A stretch of DNA of 64,000 nt, from positions 7,802,999 to 7,866,998 of the forward strand of contig NC_092565.1 in the NCBI RefSeq assembly GCF_037975245.1, written 5' to 3'. A program made the translations under genes and the position numbers. Positions 60,157 through 64,000 of the stretch are shown here, piece after piece. The notes under the pieces were generated by a model. It did not search any database, was not told the DNA's origin, and saw only the letters and a program-made list of their open reading frames with translations. Source of the DNA: Apostichopus japonicus. Lineage: Eukaryota > Echinodermata > Holothuroidea > Aspidochirotida > Stichopodidae. Each line of letters begins with the position of its first letter. The first letter of the stretch is position 1.

Positions 60157-63011
60157 ATGAAATACTACAGCTGTCTTTCTGTTTTCAAACACCAGTGGGA
60201 CCAAGTAACATCTGCAGTCTGGCAGAAATACCCGAACCCCTACAGGTAAAGAGAGGAGAAGGAATTTAAGAAACACTAATCTCATCTGATGTGATGGAGA
60301 TGATGGTATTGAGCAGTTCCTCCAAACAGATGAGAAAGATCTTATACTAATGAGATCATTTCAGTTCACTTTGTGTTTTTTTCTATATTCAAGCAAACTT
60401 CTGCAAACTGTGTAATCCAGTTGTTAATGACCTCAATTAAAGTAGGGATCGTTTGTTTAGGTTGGTAAATGAAACATGTTTTAATAATTATTTTTTACAT
60501 TTCGACAGTAAACATGTTGTATCGGAAGATGTCATTCATAGAAGTCTCCTGCCTGATGGAAAGAGGTTGTACAGCCAAAGACTCCTGACCAAAACCAATC
60601 GAATGCCAAGATGGGGCAATGTTGTATTTGGTGCGAATGCCCACCTCGTCTCTGTGATAGAAGAGTCCGTGGTGGACCCAATTAAGAAAACCCTTACAAC
60701 CTACACAAGAAATTTAGGGTATACAACCTTCATGGTAAGTTTGAGTGTTGGGCTTAGTTTGTATATTAATTGTACTTTGTGTAGTTAATACTGCTATCAT
60801 GGTGACCTTGAAAACATGTTGAATATCTGCATTGCCCACTTAGTAAAAACAAACTTTATGATGTGTTAGCTTCTGTGTTTCGATCTCATTGTTAACGTTG
60901 GTCAGATTGTTTTGAAAAACAACCTATATGTCATTAATAACTCTTAATTTAATACAAAACTCTGCAGAACTGTGATGGACTAAATTCCATGCTATTTTGT
61001 CCATGGCAAACTTGCAAGGAGGTCACTTGGTGGTCTCTCTGTGTAATAGAACAACGTAGTCCAGTCACTTCGACTGACAAGCCTGCTATCTTTAAAGAGT
61101 ACTTTCGCACAAACTAAAAGTGTTTCTTCTTCTGACGATCCTGCTAGGATTGAAACATCGGGTGGTTCTCTGGCATCCAAAACTTTCATATCTTTACCGA
61201 CGCAGGTCTTTCAAACTAGATATAACAGCAGATTGTTAACTTTGCTTCACTTTTAAAGCAATAAAGTTAAATTGAATGTTGAAATGTTTCATTGACAGCT
61301 GCATTATGACTATTTCTTATTTTCCTTTGTAAAGTACCAACCGTTAAGTTATAGCTCAAAAGTCTTCCTTCAAAAGACAAGTTCTTATTAGACTTGTCTT
61401 AATTGCAACCTTTTTCTTAGTCTTTCTGTATCAATTGAAACTAGAACATAGCTTGGTTGAAATTCATGAGCTACTAAAACTATCAAATTTACATTGAAAT
61501 AAAACAGTAAAAGAGTGTAATGAGGTTGTAGGTTACCTGGCATGCTAGAGTAGTGACCTAAGCAGTGTAAGCATACCACCTCTCAGAATGGGATATCCTG
61601 GTAATATGAGTGGTGTTGGGCAGCAGCTACCTTAAAGTCGTACCGGTACAGATACAAAACAGTGTCGTTCCCTCTTGCTGTGAGAATGTTGTCGTAGTAT
61701 GTCGAGTCAGGATGATGGGAAATGATTCATGTTGCCATGGAACTACCTTTCCTTTGGTCAGACAGAGCTAAAATATATACATTGTAGAAATGACAACCAA
61801 AGTATTCTTTTCAGAACCAGGAGAAATGCATGTAGAAAGTCTTCATAAGAATGTGGAGGAATTATTACGGAAAATATTACCAAAGGAAACCATTGGAAGA
61901 GATCACCACTGATAGATGGAGGAACAAAGTTTGATGGGTATTCAGTTGCTTTGCAGGCAAAATAGAGTGCACTGTATTAAATAGGATATGTAGTGGCAGA
62001 TGAGTGCACTTACAGTCACCCCCAAAAGGATGTGGTGAATTTATATGATAATAATGAACCAGGTGTCTTTTTTACCACTCCTAACCCACTCTACGACATC
62101 ACAAGCTAACTTGCCTGCATAAACTTGATGATGGGTCAGACAGAGAGCTAAAGTATTTACATTTTAGAAATGACAATCAAAGTATTCTTTGCATTTAGAA
62201 CCAGGAGAAAGTTTTTTTAAGAATGTGGAGGAATCATAACAGAAAATATTACCAAAGGAAACCCTTGGACGAGATCACCACTGATAGATGAAGGAACAAA
62301 GTTTGATGGGTATTCAGTTGCTTTGAAGGCAACATAGAGTGCACTGTAGTAAATAGGACATGTAGTGGCAGATGAGTGCAACTACAGCCAAAGGATGTGG
62401 TAAATTTGTATGATAATACACAGCTCCTAACCCACTCTACGACATCACAAGCTAACTTGCCTGCATAAACTTGCCACTTCTATGAGAACTGTCATAAACT
62501 GAAAGCAATTGTTCCTCTTGGCCATTGTAGCTTTAGTAAATGAGAAATGATATACTGCAGCAAGTTTACCATTGGGAGTTGCCTGCGAGTGCAATACGTT
62601 TACGGTTTCAACGTTCTAAGTAAGATATCAAATGCCTGTAAATGCTAGATTTATGTCAGCTTTCAAACTGTCAGTTTCAACGGGTTTTTGTTTTGTTTCA
62701 TAAAGGTCGTGGAAGAGAAGTGTGTTTACAAGCAATCCAGCGAGAACTCCAGCTGGACAGAATTACAACGACATGTCTGGGTCGACTCCAGCTTGCTAGG
62801 GTTCGCAAGAGCAATTCAGAAGTTTGGTGTAGAGCGATACAAATCAAACAGTGTGAAATCTTCAAAGGGGATACAGTATGTCATCAACAAAATGTTTGTT
62901 CCAGAACAAGTGAGCAATGACATTCCTCAGAAGGTGGAGCAGCTGACCAAAAAGGCTAAAGCAGCTCAGGATTTAGCGAGGCAAGGTAAAAGGGACCATG
63001 CAGTACAGTGA
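60157..63011 (+). CDS. PRELID1: PRELI domain-containing protein 1 (mitochondrial phosphatidic-acid carrier), three exons
   Basis: Coding exons 60157-60245, 60509-60734 and 62706-63011 join to 206 residues. Introns are GT-AG (TACAG|GTAAAG to CGACAG|T; ATG|GTAAGT to ATAAAG|GTC), with phases 2 and 0. The protein is a near full-length PRELI/MSF1 domain: W14DQV and KYPNPYSKHV (24-33), RRLLTK-like QRLLTKTNRMPRW (53-65), ESVVDP (about 82-87), MVVEEKCVY across the second junction, and RYKSNSVKSSKG near 150. By family knowledge PRELID1, with TRIAP1, moves phosphatidic acid across the mitochondrial intermembrane space for cardiolipin synthesis. The C-terminal tail is short and Lys/Ala/Gln-rich (VEQLTKKAKAAQDLARQGKR). 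The vertebrate protein is slightly longer (about 219), with a more extended helical tail. The start is the only in-frame ATG giving the family's MKYY/MVKYF-type N terminus. No operon-like neighbour is seen. Confidence 0.96.
60246..60508 (+). other. PRELID1 intron 1 (263 bp)
   Basis: It begins GTAAAG after the partial Ser codon (AG) and ends TTTCGACAG. The split codon AG|T gives Ser30 of the NPYSKHV motif, which supports both splice sites. The open frame running through its 3' part is not coding. Confidence 0.92.
60735..62705 (+). other. PRELID1 intron 2 (1971 bp)
   Basis: Phase 0, GTAAGT to a pyrimidine-rich TTTTTGTTTTGTTTCATAAAG acceptor region ending at 62705. It holds a diverged tandem duplication (61756-62475). 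Short frames on both strands show no domain. Confidence 0.92.
61756..62475. repeat. ~350-bp tandem duplication inside PRELID1 intron 2
   Basis: Copy 1 (about 61756-62128) and copy 2 (about 62134-62475) both start GGTCAGACAGAG. They share TGACAAYCAAAGTATTCTTT, GAATGTGGAGGAAT, AAATATTACCAAAGGAAACC, GTTTGATGGGTATTCAGTTG and CCCACTCTACGACATCACAA, and both end with TTGCCTGCATAAACTTG. Copy 2 carries small deletions relative to copy 1. It does not disturb the splice sites. Confidence 0.9.
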
Positions 63012-63122
63012 AGCTGTCGTTATATATATATAAGAGACTGACCTTTATAGTGTCTTATCTTTCTATGGAGCGAAAGATGGAAATGTCATATTGAGGGGCT
63101 AGAAATGAATACAGGTATAAGA

Positions 63123-63128
63123 AATAAA
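63123..63128 (+). promoter_or_regulatory. Polyadenylation signal of PRELID1
   Basis: AATAAA lies 112 bases after the PRELID1 stop codon in a gene-free AT-rich stretch. It is the first canonical signal downstream and gives a short 3' UTR. Other signals further on could be used as alternatives. Confidence 0.6.
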
Positions 63129-64000
63129 ATATATTCTTGAACGTCCATCCCGGGGTCCGGGAGTAGGAACAATATGGCCCAGGAGACCTCTGTTTAGAAC
63201 AAGGGAGGAAGAACTAGTTTGAAGCTTCCTTTTATTTCAAAACTTTTATATCTGATGAAGACATTGGTACCCTTTCAATTTTCAGCATCATTGATTTTAC
63301 TGTTGCAAAAATCATAATGTGTCATACTTTGGAAACCACTCTTTTAAAAGTCAAGACCAGTGTTATAAAGGTCTGATTTTCAGGTTTGTTTTCTTATTTT
63401 TTCCTGTGTTCACGAAGTTATCATTTTGCTTAAAGTAAGCTTAAAGTCATCTTTAAGAGTCGTAACCATAAAGCCCTTGTTCAAATAGGCTATGCAATGT
63501 TATACGGTACAAGTAGCATGCCTAATAATGGTGTGGATGAAGTGTAATGGGCCTATGAACAAGTTTTGAAAAGTAAACCTCAATTTCTTGAGTTGTTAAA
63601 CGTTTTTGTTTGACCTAATGAAACTAATTCATCTTGAAGCTAACCTACAAAAACAAGAAGGCTAAATTATAAGCTTATGACACTCTTTGGTGTGAGACAA
63701 AATACTTTAGAGCACTGGCATGGATCATCCCACAAGTTACTTGAAGAATCAGCTGTGAAATCTAATATGTTAATGTAATTTTGGAATGAAAAACTGGAAC
63801 TAAATGATATACATGTGCAGTTCAGTATGTTAGAATTGTGACTCTAAATTATGTATTAGATAGATATGTATGTTGTCAGATATTGGCTCTTAAACTAATA
63901 GTGGCCTTAAATTTCAATTTGCCAATTTACCTCTCTTATTAATACTAAGCTCTGTCCATTTTAATTTATGTATATTCTTCTTGTATGGTCAGTGAAGTTA
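63129..64000. other. Downstream flank of PRELID1
   Basis: AT-rich DNA without a recognisable gene, repeat or RNA on either strand, up to the end of the window. Confidence 0.55.

Overview
The window is AT-rich animal nuclear DNA. Genes are sparse, introns are spliceosomal (GT-AG), and the sequence is crowded with transposon remnants, minisatellites and long poly-C/poly-G tracts. The two recognisable protein genes, a metazoan PRELI-domain lipid carrier and a C2H2 factor with Ikaros/hunchback-type C-terminal fingers, place it in an animal. A marine invertebrate deuterostome, most likely an echinoderm (possibly a sea cucumber), is my best inference. It rests on the general look of the repeats, including a foldback-type element resembling sea-urchin TU elements, and not on a species-level match.

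Layout. Positions 1-8824 hold no recognisable gene and are the 3' flank or 3' UTR side of the minus-strand zinc-finger gene. Positions 8825-10849 (minus) are one long exon carrying the whole 674-residue zinc-finger factor. Its 5' UTR continues to a good splice acceptor at 10902/10903. From there to about 48.7 kb I see no convincing exon. A minus-strand splice donor at 48686/48685, inside a CpG-richer stretch, makes a candidate 5' exon, so 10.9-48.7 kb may be one very long first intron. That stretch holds a 59-bp minisatellite with higher-order structure (36.8-38.6 kb), a 124-bp tandem array (41.1-42.1 kb), a tRNA-like SINE head, small duplications and strand-biased poly-C tracts.

From 48.7 to 60.1 kb lie CpG-richer DNA, one unrecognised open frame at 50.9 kb, and a dense mobile-element zone. 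The zone contains a 2.25-kb hAT-like element with a perfect 8-bp target duplication that hosts at least two further hAT-like insertions. Next comes a foldback-like pair of inverted 15-bp minisatellite arrays (56.0-57.9 kb) enclosing a tRNA-derived SINE. Last is a telomere-like CCCTA array bounded by 17-bp inverted repeats (59.17-59.36 kb).

Positions 60157-63011 (plus) carry a complete three-exon PRELID1 gene (206 residues) with a polyadenylation signal 112 bases after the stop. The rest of the window is non-coding. The two genes work in unrelated processes (nuclear transcription control; mitochondrial phosphatidic-acid transport) and show no sign of functional linkage. The most notable structures are the stacked hAT elements sharing a conserved subterminal module, the TU-like foldback structure, and the inverted-repeat-bounded telomere-like element.
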